From Angiostrongylus vasorum (taxonomy: Eukaryota > Nematoda > Chromadorea > Rhabditida > Metastrongylidae), in contig JADANN010000170.1 in NCBI GenBank assembly GCA_018806985.1, forward strand, positions 929,001 through 993,000: a stretch of 64,000 bases of DNA, written 5' to 3'. Shown piece by piece: positions 1 to 9,972 of this stretch. Below the pieces are notes generated by a model. The model saw nothing but the letters and a program-made list of their open reading frames with translations, did not search any database and was not told the DNA's origin. Positions within the stretch are counted from its first letter, which is position 1. Each line of letters opens with the position of its first letter. The position numbers and the translations under genes are program-made.

Positions 1-164
1 AGCTTGCTCGAAGTTCGTTTTTCTTCTTTTGCTAAATGTAGCAAAAATGTATTCTTCATTATCATGAATTAATTGGACCAATGATCTACCCATCAGTCTG
101 CATCGTATTCGATTGTGTTTAAGTGTGAAAATTAATTTGCCGGCTGAGAGAAGGACAAGGCAAA

Positions 165-280
165 GGCCTCGATGGTGCACCATGTAACACTTGAGCCCCG
201 GAAAGAGTTATCACGAATTCCAAGCTCACATAGGGTTCTATGTTTGCTCACATCTTGGTATAATTGTGGTTATAACTGGT
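165..280 (+). repeat. SINE-B relic
   Basis: Weak match: GATGGTGCACCATGTAACAC, CCCCGGAAAGAGT, then a TATAATTGTGGTTATAAC stretch like the SINE-B body. Confidence 0.4.
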
Positions 281-452
281 GTTGTCTGAATTGTTCGCAT
301 CACGAAACATGTCTTACGTCTACCATAACGGTCTTGAGGATAACGAAAGCTATACCATTCGAATTCGTTACGTCGACAGTAGCATAAAGGATAGTAGTTA
401 TAACACGAAAGATCGACTTCCTATGAACCTCGGCATAAGTAATCTATACATC

Positions 453-785
453 ATGGCTGTGACGTGTTCCTGGGTGTTGGACCGCGATGTTCAGCGGGGT
501 GATTTATCCCCTGGCAAGGTCTCCCAAGTTGAGAAGGAGTCCGGCATTTCCATCAGGGACCCCAGCTAAGAGTAAACCAGTACTAGGATCCACCACAGTC
601 CTGGTATGAAACTAGTCGCATGGTGGCAAATCTCCCTCTGAACCACAATGGCTGCGACTGCCCTGTCGTGGTGACGACTTGGGCAGACTTTGGCTGGGAT
701 GACCTCGTGATTCCAGGGAACCACAATGGCTTAACCAGCAAATCTCCGAAAAAATGGAGATTATGCTGGGGGCCGTACAACAAGT
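453..785 (-). repeat. Unclassified repeat family R, copy 1
   Basis: Matches 58838-59177 in inverted orientation over about 330 bp: CATAATCTCCATTTTT, GCCATTGTGGTTCC, GTCGTCACCACGACAG, GATGGAAATGCCGGACTCC, ACACCCAGGAACAC. Non-coding. Nature unknown. Confidence 0.7.
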
Positions 786-959
786 GAGGACGGGAGGTTC
801 AACTATCAGGTATCAATTATATGTTCTTACAAACTGCCCTTGTTTAGCTGACGCGAGGTTCCTATAGACGTTCTTATTGCTATTGTTGTTGAAATTTATG
901 TAGCAAGCTCGTATAAGCTCAACAATTTAAACACATGTTGATTAGTCGTACATATTTTT

Positions 960-1312
960 GTAATATTACTATTACGTTGTGCTAGCTGGTAATAGTACCG
1001 ACTTCTGCAGGGTGGTTTATCCGGGAGAAACAAGTTGTTATCACTGGGCAATCACTGTTATCAACAACCAGCATCCTGTATAAAAGATTATCTCTGGGTA
1101 AGTGCGCATCATTCGAGAGGTAGTCCACTGAGGAAGATCCGACACGATGCGAAGGTGAACGTGCCACATCGAGAAGACGAACAATTGTGGACAATCGATT
1201 GGGACCATTGGCTCTGATGAAGACGAAGACGTTGAAACGTTAGGCGAATAAAAGTTATATAACAACCTCGTGTATTTTCAACAATTTAAATGCACGGTGA
1301 TTAATCATGACG
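960..1312 (+). mobile_element. HHR-A unit nested in PLE1
   Basis: A roughly 300-bp non-coding unit closely related to the one at 44415-44735: shared CTAGCTG...AATA, then CATTCGAGAG, then a hammerhead motif, then the tail GAATAAA. It is flanked by imperfect direct repeats of about 45 bp (905-950 and 1266-1312, sharing TCAACAATTTAAA). Confidence 0.6.
1208..1248 (+). ncRNA. Hammerhead ribozyme motif, HHR-A
   Basis: CUGAUGA at 1213-1219, stem II GACG-AAGA-CGUU, GAAA at 1234-1237 and triplet GUU are present. One mismatch (AGGC for AGCC) weakens stem I. Confidence 0.62.
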
Positions 1313-1357
1313 AGTTTAAAGGAAAATCGCATTTTGAAATACTGTCGTTGTTGATTG

Positions 1358-1401
1358 ACGACTGAACTTTCGGCGGCTTCGCCTTCCTCAGAGCCTGGAC
1401 C
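1358..1401 (-). ncRNA. Hammerhead ribozyme motif, HHR-B, in PLE1
   Basis: CUGAGGA, stem II GGCG-AAGC-CGCC and GAAA are present. The triplet region reads GUU and is followed by CAG rather than AGC, so stem I is weakened. The mariner begins directly upstream of the motif. Confidence 0.6.
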
Positions 1402-2705
1402 TATTATTAGGCTGTTTAGAAATAAATGAGCGTTTTTAACCATGTTGTTCAAGAACTAATAACTTGCTTCAAACAAAACTTTATTAGTCAAAATAAAAAC
1501 CACTTGAATCTACACACTTTTGCCAACGAGAAACTAGTATATTTGTATTAGTTGCACAAATTTTTGGAGTTCTGGAAGCGATCAATTCGTTGAAGGCATT
1601 TTTGCGTCGTCGTGGTTGGTGAAGCATTTCTCGCGCAGGGAGTTGTCAAGGTGCTTGAAGAAGTGATAGTCGGTAGGCAAGGGTCTCATGAATATGGCGG
1701 TTGAGGCAAAGTTTCGTAGCCCAATTCGTTCAACTTCTGCAACGCTGGTTCCGTAACATGAGGCCGGGCGTTGTCGTCGAGAAGGATTGGTCCTTTTCTG
1801 TTGACTAAAGCTGGCCGTTGTTATTGAAGTTTACGGTGCATTTCGTCGATTTGTTGGGAACACTTCTCTGCCGTAATCGATTCGCCCGGATTCAAAAAAG
1901 CTGCGATTAATCAGCCCAGCTGCAGACTACCAAACACTCACCATAATCTTTTTTTTGGTGCAGTTTCGACTTTGATAAGTGCCATGGAGCGTGATTGCAA
2001 TCCAACCATTGAGCTGAATGTCGCCGGTTGTCGTGCAGAATCCATTTCTTGTCGCACGTCACAATTCGGTCAAGAAGAGCGTCGGTTTTATTATGTAGAA
2101 TAAGTGCAGACGACACTTCAAAACGGCAATTTTTTTAACTATCGTTCATTTCGTGCAGCACCCACTTGTCCAGGGTTTTTTTTTACTTTCCAATGCGACT
2201 CAAGTGAGTGGAAATTGTTCCTATGTTTACACCAAACTGTTCTGCAATCTCACGAACAGTTGTTCGCGTGTTTGCTTCCAATAGTACCTTCAAATTGTCC
2301 TCGTCAAGTTCATTGGGACGTCCGCAGCTTTCTTATCTTCGAGGTCGAAATCACCAGATCGGAATTTCCGGAAAAATGTTCGCATTGTTGATTCATCCAC
2401 GTTACGTTCTCCCCAAACTTTATTAATATTTCGATCCATCTCTGCCACCCTACGACGGAGTTTGAACTCATAAAAAGAAGATTTGACGAAAATTCGTCTT
2501 TGACACCTGAAATTGCAAAGCTCAGAATTGGTAGAAAAAAAGTTTTGACAAAATATAAAAAACATGGTTAAAAAAGAGCATGAACTAACCTTCCTAGTGA
2601 TACATAATATTGCAAGGTACAGAGAATATTCTATTGATGAGAAATACGTTAAAACTACGACTGTTTTAAAACGCTCATTTATTTCTGAACAACCTAAACA
2701 ATAGC
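1401..2705 (-). mobile_element. Degenerate mariner (Tc1/mariner, D34D-type) element
   Basis: A 1.3-kb DNA transposon with inverted ends at 1401-1440 and about 2662-2705, sharing AGAAATAAATGAGCG with few differences. The transposase is on the - strand. N-terminal helix-turn-helix remnants lie at about 2318-2440 (VDESTMRTFFRKF), the first catalytic-Asp region at about 1985-2080 (KKWILHDNRRHSAQWLD), and a LLDDNARPHV segment followed by a PPYS...DYHFF-like third-Asp region at about 1640-1790. Stops and frameshifts make it inactive. It sits inside a Penelope-like element just upstream of that element's hammerhead motif. Mariners such as bandit are known from hookworms; the precise lineage is not determined here. 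Confidence 0.92.
1600..2440 (-). pseudogene. Mariner transposase pseudogene
   Basis: The reading frame is scattered over several frames with internal stops, for example between PPYS and the downstream DYHFF-like block. The DNA-binding half and the catalytic half are both recognisable, so the copy was once full length. Transposase would cut and paste the element at TA dinucleotides. Confidence 0.85.
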
Positions 2706-3004
2706 CCCATAATTTGGTCCGGTGAGATTTAGAGCATTTGTGATGATCCAGCATATAAATAAATGCCAGTTTTGCAAAAACTACTCACCATGCTGCTGAA
2801 CCAGCTGCGTGTTGTTCAAGAGGGATCATGAGTTAAACCTCCCCCGTGGGGATGCGTATAAAAAAACATATTGAAAAAAAGGGCGCCAGATCGCAGATAG
2901 CAGTGAGGCACTCGTCTTTTCGGTTCATCTTATGATATGTGTTCAAAACGCCTCGAGAGTCTTTCGCGTTAATGTTTTTGATTGATGCGCTAGGATCCGG
3001 AAAT

Positions 3005-3196
3005 TCACTTTAAAATCATCGCCATTGTGCTTTTGTGCCCTATGTGTATCTGAAGGGCGGAGGGGGTACATTGTCGAATTTTAGCTATCCCATCTAGATG
3101 TTCTTTTATGTGTACATACGGTGATTCACTTGTTTCCCCAATGTTTCCTTCACCGCATGCTTTAGATAAGATCAAGTATATTGTACCTGAATTCAT
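3005..3196 (-). pseudogene. GIY-YIG endonuclease fragment of PLE1
   Basis: A 63-codon - strand frame with TIYLILSKACGEGNIGETSE, homologous to the PLE2 endonuclease at 4867-5139. The motif Arg is replaced and the frame is broken at both sides. Confidence 0.75.
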
Positions 3197-3419
3197 TCAA
3201 TCCCAGCTTCTCCCTTTAGGACACATCACACAATTTCGTAAACTGCACAAACGATCGCAGAGCCGATTGCGGACAAAATGACGGTGTAGGGTATTGAGTG
3301 AGAGAGCAATAACAGCCACTCTCAAACTACTTTTTCTAAGGCGCCTCTTAATGGCGTAACTTATTTCTTTCGATGTGAAGGGTGGCTTGAAAGGGGTCTT
3401 ATTTAAGTTAAAAAAGAAA

Positions 3420-3700
3420 AAAGCCCTCGGCGTTGGTCAATCCCTAAGGGATGCGCCATGCATTCGACATCATTAAGCATCGTTTGGAGCTGATGCATAG
3501 GGGATTGAATGCATATCTGGCCTTTACAAACTCGTGGTGGCTTACCGATGTATCGAGCCAGTGCTGCTATCCTCCCAGACAAGCCTGGTACCAATTTGCC
3601 GACCCCGGAGGGATGGAAGCCTTGGTGGGCCATGGGCGCGGGGGATCGATTCCACGTGTGTGTTGCAGGGCGCCTCCGACCACTGCGCCACACGCGCCCT
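3420..3700 (-). repeat. SINE-A copy with TSD, inside PLE1
   Basis: tRNA-derived SINE. The head (- strand) starts GCGCGTGTGGCGCAGTGG (box A-like) with a GATCG-type box B, followed by a body of about 200 bp (AAATTGGTACCAGGC, CAGATATGCATTCAATCC). A duplicated TTATTTAAGTT lies on both sides (about 3399-3409 and 3700-3710), proving retroposition into PLE1. Confidence 0.9.
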
Positions 3701-4866
3701 TATTTAAGTTCAAAATATTATATATTTATATTTAAGTTTAAAACAGTTTTTTTGGCCAATAAACCTATTTCTTGGTCTGGCTCGAGTGGCTTCTGCTTCG
3801 TAGCCATTGGAAATGGCTATTTTCCACGCCAAGTTTAGCGATTCCTTCCTTTCCTCTTTTCTAGAGCTCACATTTTAGCTGTTACATACATGTTTTCGAT
3901 GGAGGCCATGCGTGAAGGATGAGAGGAACGGTAGTGCACTAAGGTATTTTTTACTATTTGGTTTTCGATACCATTTTGTTATATAACCACTTTCTAAAAT
4001 CTATTTGGATGTTGGGCAATGGAAGCCAATTCTTTTGGTTTTTCCGGTGTGAGATTTATATACTCTGACTGTCTATTTAACAATTCAAAGCACTCATCCA
4101 TCTGTTCTTATGTGGAACAGACGATGAAGGAGTCGTCTGTATATCGAGAGTAGGGTAAGGGTGGGCAATCGAGAACTGGTGTTTCCACCTTATACATAAA
4201 AGTTTTTGTGCAAAATACCTTCCCGACCGCCTAACATTGAACAACTAAGACACCGTTTTAAGAAAGTCATTAGTTGAACAGTCGACAAGTCATACATGCT
4301 TATTTTCCTTTCATTTTTTTATGCGTAGCCCGAAAATGGCTTGCGTTACGCAGTCATTCGATACAGTATAAAGTGAAGTAACGTGAATTGATCCCATCAA
4401 CGAACCGATGACTGGTTCCCACTTTTTAAACGACCAAATACTTGCAGAAAATAGCTGTGTAACAAAGTGGTATCGAGAACCAAGCAGTAAAAATGCACTA
4501 GTCCACTGCTATTCCTCTCATCCTTCACACGTGAAAAAAGCACTCATCTAAAACATCTGCCGATGGGGGTAAAACATGTGCACAGGAGAACAGGAAAGGA
4601 AGGAATCACTAAACTTGGCACGAGATATGGCCGTTGCCAATGGCTACGAAGAAAAAAACCACTCGGGTCAGACGGAAAGATATGGTTATTCGCCAAAGTA
4701 ATATTTCAAACCTAAATAAGATCGTTTTCAACCTACTTTTCAAATCTAACGGTATAAGTAGCGCTATTAAGAGGCTCCTTAAAAAAAGTGGTCTTGGGAG
4801 CTATGTGACGCTCTTCCACCCAATATCCGATGCCATCAATTAGTCCACAACCGGTTCTGTGATAGT

Positions 4867-5139
4867 TTGTGCAGTTCAGAAAATTGTGTGATCTGTCACA
4901 ACGGAAGTTCAGGTACAAGATACTTGATCTCATGTAAGTCATGCGGTGAGGAGCGCATTGGGGAAACGAGTAGACCGCTTTGTGTGCGCATAAGAGAACA
5001 TATAGATGGGAAATCTAAAATTCGACAAGGTACTCCTCTAGCTACCCAGAAGCCACAGGACCACAGTGATGAATATTTTGAAGTGACTATTCGTATCCTA
5101 GCGCAAGAATCAAAAAACATCAATGCACAAGAGTCTTGA
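4867..5139 (+). pseudogene. GIY-YIG endonuclease fragment of PLE2
   Basis: A 90-codon open frame with CxxC pairs (CVIC, CKSC), the first-motif position taken by YLI, and IGETSRPLCVRIREH as the second motif with its conserved Arg and Glu/His region. The frame is lost by a shift at about 5139, after which the family's C-terminus continues (LEAFWMNLKGP) in another frame. Not functional as it stands. Confidence 0.8.
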
Positions 5140-5406
5140 AGCGTTCTGGATGAATTTGAAAGGCCCAAAGGTTAACCGGGAAGACGAATGCCTCACTACC
5201 ACATGTGATATAGCACCTTATCTTAGAATGATTTTTGATACCCGTCCCCATGGGTGGGTCTCACTCGTCATTCCACTTGAATAACATGCGGTTGGTCCAG
5301 CGGCACGGTGAATAGTTTTTGAAAAATTGGCGTTCATTTATGTGCTATATCTTGACTAATACTATAGATTTCACTGAATTATGGGTGTACTGGTATACAA
5401 AATACG

Positions 5407-5445
5407 TCCACGCTCTCAGCAAGGCGAAGTAGCCGAAACAGCCAT
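5407..5445 (+). ncRNA. Decayed hammerhead motif, HHR-B, in PLE2
   Basis: Stem II (GGCGAAGUAGCC) and GAAA remain. The conserved box reads CUCAGCA and the cleavage triplet is gone. Recognisable by position and neighbours only. Confidence 0.45.
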
Positions 5446-6117
5446 TAAACAGCAACAACAGTAATAAGAACATCTATACCAACCTCGCGTCTGCTAAACA
5501 AGGGCAGTTCGTAAGAACGTATATATATAGGTAGTAGTTATTGCTGGGTGTCTAGCTCACGAGCATAGCGTCGTCTGTATTTCTTATTTTATCTTGTTTT
5601 CATCACATCCATTAATGTTATACACACTTGTCTTCAGTAGCCATCGAAGAGACTGTCGAATTGTTCCACATTTCATTAGATATCTTATGAAAGTATCTAT
5701 TCCTACTAATGGATAATTCGGATTAGAATGGGATTCCGGCGGAATATCTTCTGAGAGATCTAAGCTTTAATGCTTTACTTTATTTTACTTTATTTTGACA
5801 GACATAAGATTCACAGTCTTGACAGTATGAAGGATGCATAATCTTGTTCACATAAGTAGTCACATATTCCTCCAGACAACTGTACATCATAGTTCTATTT
5901 ATGTTAGCGATTGATCTTGCCTTTAAGAATATTTTGCCATTTGCAGGGTCCTTGACTGCGTTGCGCTATTTAAAAACATTTACAGCTTCAGCGCAATAAG
6001 TCAAATTAATGGTTTTTCAAGGAATAACTTTACCATGAGTGTTTTTTCTGTGCAGAGTTCTTAAAAGCAGAACTGTAAGGCTTTCAGAGCAAAAAATTGA
6101 AGGAAATATTAGCCTGG

Positions 6118-6330
6118 TTGGGCGTGTTTAGCTTAATGTTTAGAGATGTTCTGTAGAACGCGCCTGGTTATTGGTTCGATCCCGCATACTGAGCTAACTA
6201 AGCTGTTTATTATTCCAGAGACGGCTAGCAGATGCCAGGCTTGTTTGAAAGGATTATAAACGCTCACTTTGATACCTCGATAGGAGTAGTCCCCACATGT
6301 CATATGCATCGAATATGAATTCTTTCGTCT
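6118..6330 (+). repeat. SINE-A relic with tRNA-like head
   Basis: GGCGTGTTTAGCTTAATG and box B GGTTCGATCCC are recognisable. The body is traceable only through short matches (GGCTTGTTTGAAAGGAT). Probably one of the oldest copies. Confidence 0.55.
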
Positions 6331-6611
6331 TTACAATGGCTAATGGAGTGGAGTCGAATAGATTGCGAATCTCTAGGGAATTGCTAAACGTCAAACGCTT
6401 TCTCGCTTTATTAGGTTGGTCTGTTGCGATCTTGACGATTTACGAAAGAAAATGAGTGACGTTTATATTCATGCATTATACAATTCGAATAAGCGGGACG
6501 TCGAGAATGCTTTGCCTAAGAGACTTGTCAGTTGTAGTGGTTAATTTCGAACCCGTTCAGTCGATTTTGACGTGGACCAATACTGTTTTCTTAGTGTGTC
6601 CATGGATCTAA

Positions 6612-6892
6612 GGGGGCGCGTTTAGCACAGCGGCTAAAGGCGCCATGCGGTAAGCACGGCTTTGATCTCGTGTCCCAGGCTCACTAAGCCGTCCATCCTT
6701 CTGGGGTCGGCAAATTGGTACCAGACTTTTCTGAGAGGATAGCAGCACTGGGTCGATGCATCGGTAGAGCCACCATGAGTCATTTTATAAGCCAGATATG
6801 CATTCAGTCACATCTAACGACGCTTGATGAAGCTGAGTGCATGACGCATCCCTCAGGGGATTGGTCAACGTCGAGAGTTTTATCCCTTTGCT
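6612..6892 (+). repeat. SINE-A copy, full length
   Basis: Head GCGCGTTTAGCACAGCGG; box B-like TTTGATCTCG; body from GGGTCGGCAAATTGGTACC to the TTTATCCC tail. Moderately diverged. Confidence 0.85.
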
Positions 6893-7360
6893 TTATTTAT
6901 GGTTTTATTCGGCGTGCTCAGTTTGTCGTCATCGTTCTCATTGTGTTCTGCCTCAATACGACAACATATTTCCCTTTTTGAGAGTTAAAGCAGCATGCCA
7001 ACGTTGGTAGGGCGTGCCGGCAGCTTCTCCTTCATCCGATTTCCCATGTGAATACACATCCCGTGCAACATAACACTTATCATTTTATCACATTCACGGT
7101 TTTTCAATTAATAATCTGTTGCACCCACGAGTTTATTCAAAATTATTGTAAAAACTCTTTCACTATGGCTAAAGTTTCAACATCTTCACCTTCAGAGCTG
7201 CAACTATTCGAATCGGAGTTTTGTTGCAGCTTTTGTTTCTTGCGATGCTTTAATAGTCGCATTAAGTCGAATCCAATACAGCGAAATTCAATTTTGCAAA
7301 CGTTTTTTAACCAGCTTCTATTTTTCTTGATTTTTATAATAGAAGCAAATATTGTGACTT

Positions 7361-7641
7361 GTGGAGCGTGTGCCACAGTGGTCGGAGGCGCTCTGCGCTA
7401 CACACATGTGATCGATCCCCGCGCCCGTGGCCCATCAAGCATTCCATCCCTCTGAAGTCGGCAAATTGGTATCAGACTTTTCTGAGAGGATAGCAGCACT
7501 GGCTCAATGCATCGGTAGGCCGCCGCGGGTCATTGTAAAGGCCAGATATGCATTCAATTACCTCCAAACGATGCTTAATGAAATCGAATGCATGGCCCAT
7601 CCCTCAGGGTTTGATCAACGCCGAGAACTTTAGCTTTTATC
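7361..7641 (+). repeat. SINE-A copy, full length
   Basis: Head GAGCGTGTGCCACAGTGGT, box B GATCGATCCC, and a complete body. A short flanking repeat GTGACTT (7354-7360 and about 7642-7648) is a likely TSD. Confidence 0.87.
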
Positions 7642-9716
7642 GTGACTTTTCTCTGTGCTCTGATCAAATACAACACCTTTTCAAATATCTGCTACGATTC
7701 CACAGATCGACACTGTTTACCCCCCGACATCTACGTTGAGAATCTTTTACTCTGTTTGTTTTTCAGAAGAAAAGGAAATCTCGATATTGCTTTCGTTTGT
7801 ACTTTGAAGCTTTTGAAAGACACGGACGTTCTTTGGCAACTTTAGAAGGACAAATTCTTAATAGATAGTGTTTTTTGCTTGTTTTTTTAGAGGAAACTAA
7901 TCTGTAGGTGTTTTTTTTAATATATGCTATCGTATATTGAAATATTAGAGATTCATTCTCTCTGTATTGATTTTTTGACGATTTTATAAAATTTCACGCT
8001 CTTTTCAGATTCGTTGTTTCTCACTTGAGTTTGCGTAGTACGGTAAAACATAGAAGCTGTTTGTCACTCATTTTTCCATTTTTAGAGTTTCCAGCTCTCT
8101 CAGCGCTTTTTTAATGTTTCTACTAATTTGGTTTCTGGTTCGTAAAGTGTTGATTTTTTAGCCCTTGTCTTCAAATAGTTCATATGAAAGTGTATCAACC
8201 AAACTATAGTAACCTTACATGAGATGAATCGTAGAGAGGTTTGCTGTAGTTGATATAATAACAATATAATCCCCCCTTGCAGCCTGTGGTCCCATCAATC
8301 GTCTATCAACTTGAGAGAAACAATTGAAGCTCTTCGGAGCCTTCCTTGCTCAAAGAAAACAAACGTTATCGTGGTTTTAGTAAGAGGCCTTCTATCCTTA
8401 CTATTGGAGCGTGGATTTAGTGGAAAATATCTCGCTATACCATGCAACGGCATAGTTTTACTCTTAGATATGCTTTCGGATAGAAATTTCAAACTTCTTC
8501 ACAGCTCAGCTGACTTTTCCCTGGAGAATAAACTCCTCAGTTTGCATCGCAGTTCGTCAACGAAGAACTTCATCCAACGAGTATGAGGCTGCAAACCATT
8601 GGACCGAAACTCCAAAATATAGCCTTTAAAGTTTACTTGTTTTAGGTAATATCGTGTAATATCGTACTTGTTTATTTGCTCCTGCGAAATTTTAGACTTA
8701 GCTTTCTATTTATGAAACCCATAAGTTTTTGAAGACCCAATCGTTAATGACTGATCGAAAGAAGTTTCTGTTAGCTGGAGGTCCGATGAGCGCGTTGGCT
8801 GAGGTAGAGATGGAATTTCACGAGGTCTAGTGAAATGTTGTCCAGTAACAGAATTGGTTTCTTCCGAAGTGATGAATGTCTGTACCAGATGTTGCATTTC
8901 TTCATGCATTTCCTGTCTTTAATTCTTCCTGTAAAACTTTCACTAAGGCTGAAGAAGTCATATTGGATGATTCCATCTGGCGACCATGAAAAAATTCGTC
9001 AAAAGTGCTGCAAATTTATCTGTTAGAAGTGCTTCAGCGATTTATCTCTGGGCGGCCGTGGTGTAAAATGCTTCCTGTTGTCTTACAGAATAAATATTTC
9101 ATCATACGTAAGAATACAAACAAGAATCGAATAGTTTTTGTTGTGCGAAAACAGCACATATCAGATATAGGTGACGTTTTTTCTTTTCTTTCTATTCAAT
9201 CGATATGTATTTGTTATGTTACTTTTAATTTTCTACTTACTACCATGTTATACGTGAAATACATGGACAATTTCTAAGCTTGCTTTTTTTTTCCAGATTT
9301 TTTTCCAGTAATTTTTGTTGTGGAGCTTACGAATTACTCCAGGATGCCATTTGACTGAATTGTCCAGTAGCTTTTGTTTTCCACTACGCCTTGGTTTTGT
9401 TGCAGGAAATCGATCCCTTGTGGGAAGAAGTCCTTTTCAGTATTGGTTACTTATTTAGGTCTCTCGTCCTTTCAATTCATGCAGACTTCGTCTTCATTTC
9501 CATTCGTTGTATTGAAGCCGTTGTTAATCTAGGTGGTTGGATTTTAGTACGAGTTCCTAGGTACCATGAAAGTCTTTCGCCTTCATTTCTTGTTTTCAGG
9601 ATGACTTCTGGCTGGACTTGGTTTTCTATAGCGATATATGTGCAAGTGCCTTCCCATGCCTTCCTTCATAACAGGCAGTCTTCATCCATTCATAGATTGT
9701 AAAAGAAAATCTGGAC
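7642..9716. other. No gene seen
   Basis: AT-rich intergenic or intronic sequence. Short open frames (for example 8311-8586 +) have no family features, splice context or repeat matches. Confidence 0.6.
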
Positions 9717-9972
9717 GGAACGTGTAGCGCAGTGGTTACAGGTGCCTTATGATACACACGTGGTTGTTGCCGATGTCTCGTGCCGAACTCACCAAGGTTT
9801 CCATCCTTCCGGAGTCTACAAATTGGTACCAGACTTGTCTTGGTGGATGGCAGCACTCACTTCATACATCGAGAAGCGATCTTGAGTCATTATGTGTTCC
9901 AGATATACATTCATTTACCTATAATGATGTCGATTGTACGACCATTGCTTAGGAAATGATCAAAGCCCTTTG
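9717..9972 (+). repeat. SINE-A copy, diverged
   Basis: Head CGTGTAGCGCAGTGGTTAC is well kept and the body (AAATTGGTACCAGACTTGTC) is clear. The 3' third is strongly diverged. Confidence 0.82.

Larger units (their letters stand above)
800..4215 (-). mobile_element. Penelope-like element 1 (PLE1), nested and inactive
   Basis: In element orientation (right to left), reverse transcriptase remnants at about 3790-4200 include a YxDD-type core followed by QMDECFELLNRQSEYI. A GIY-YIG endonuclease remnant at 2950-3240 includes YLI...CGEGNIGETSESPYV. A 3' region, hammerhead HHR-B at 1358-1401 and a terminal segment at about 800-890 follow. It is interrupted by SINE-A (3420-3700), the mariner (1401-2705) and an HHR-A unit (about 960-1265). 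It is head-to-head with PLE2. Confidence 0.82.
4216..5545 (+). mobile_element. Penelope-like element 2 (PLE2), 5'-truncated
   Basis: RT C-terminal remnants lie at about 4440-4650 (ENSCVTKWYREPSSKNALVH in one frame). A longer GIY-YIG frame at 4867-5139 reads VICHNGSSGTRYLISCKSCG then ERIGETSRPLCVRIREHIDG. The 3' region carries a decayed HHR-B at 5407-5445, and the terminus (5450-5545) mirrors PLE1's end at 800-890. GIY-YIG nucleases make the nick that primes reverse transcription in PLEs. Confidence 0.82.
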
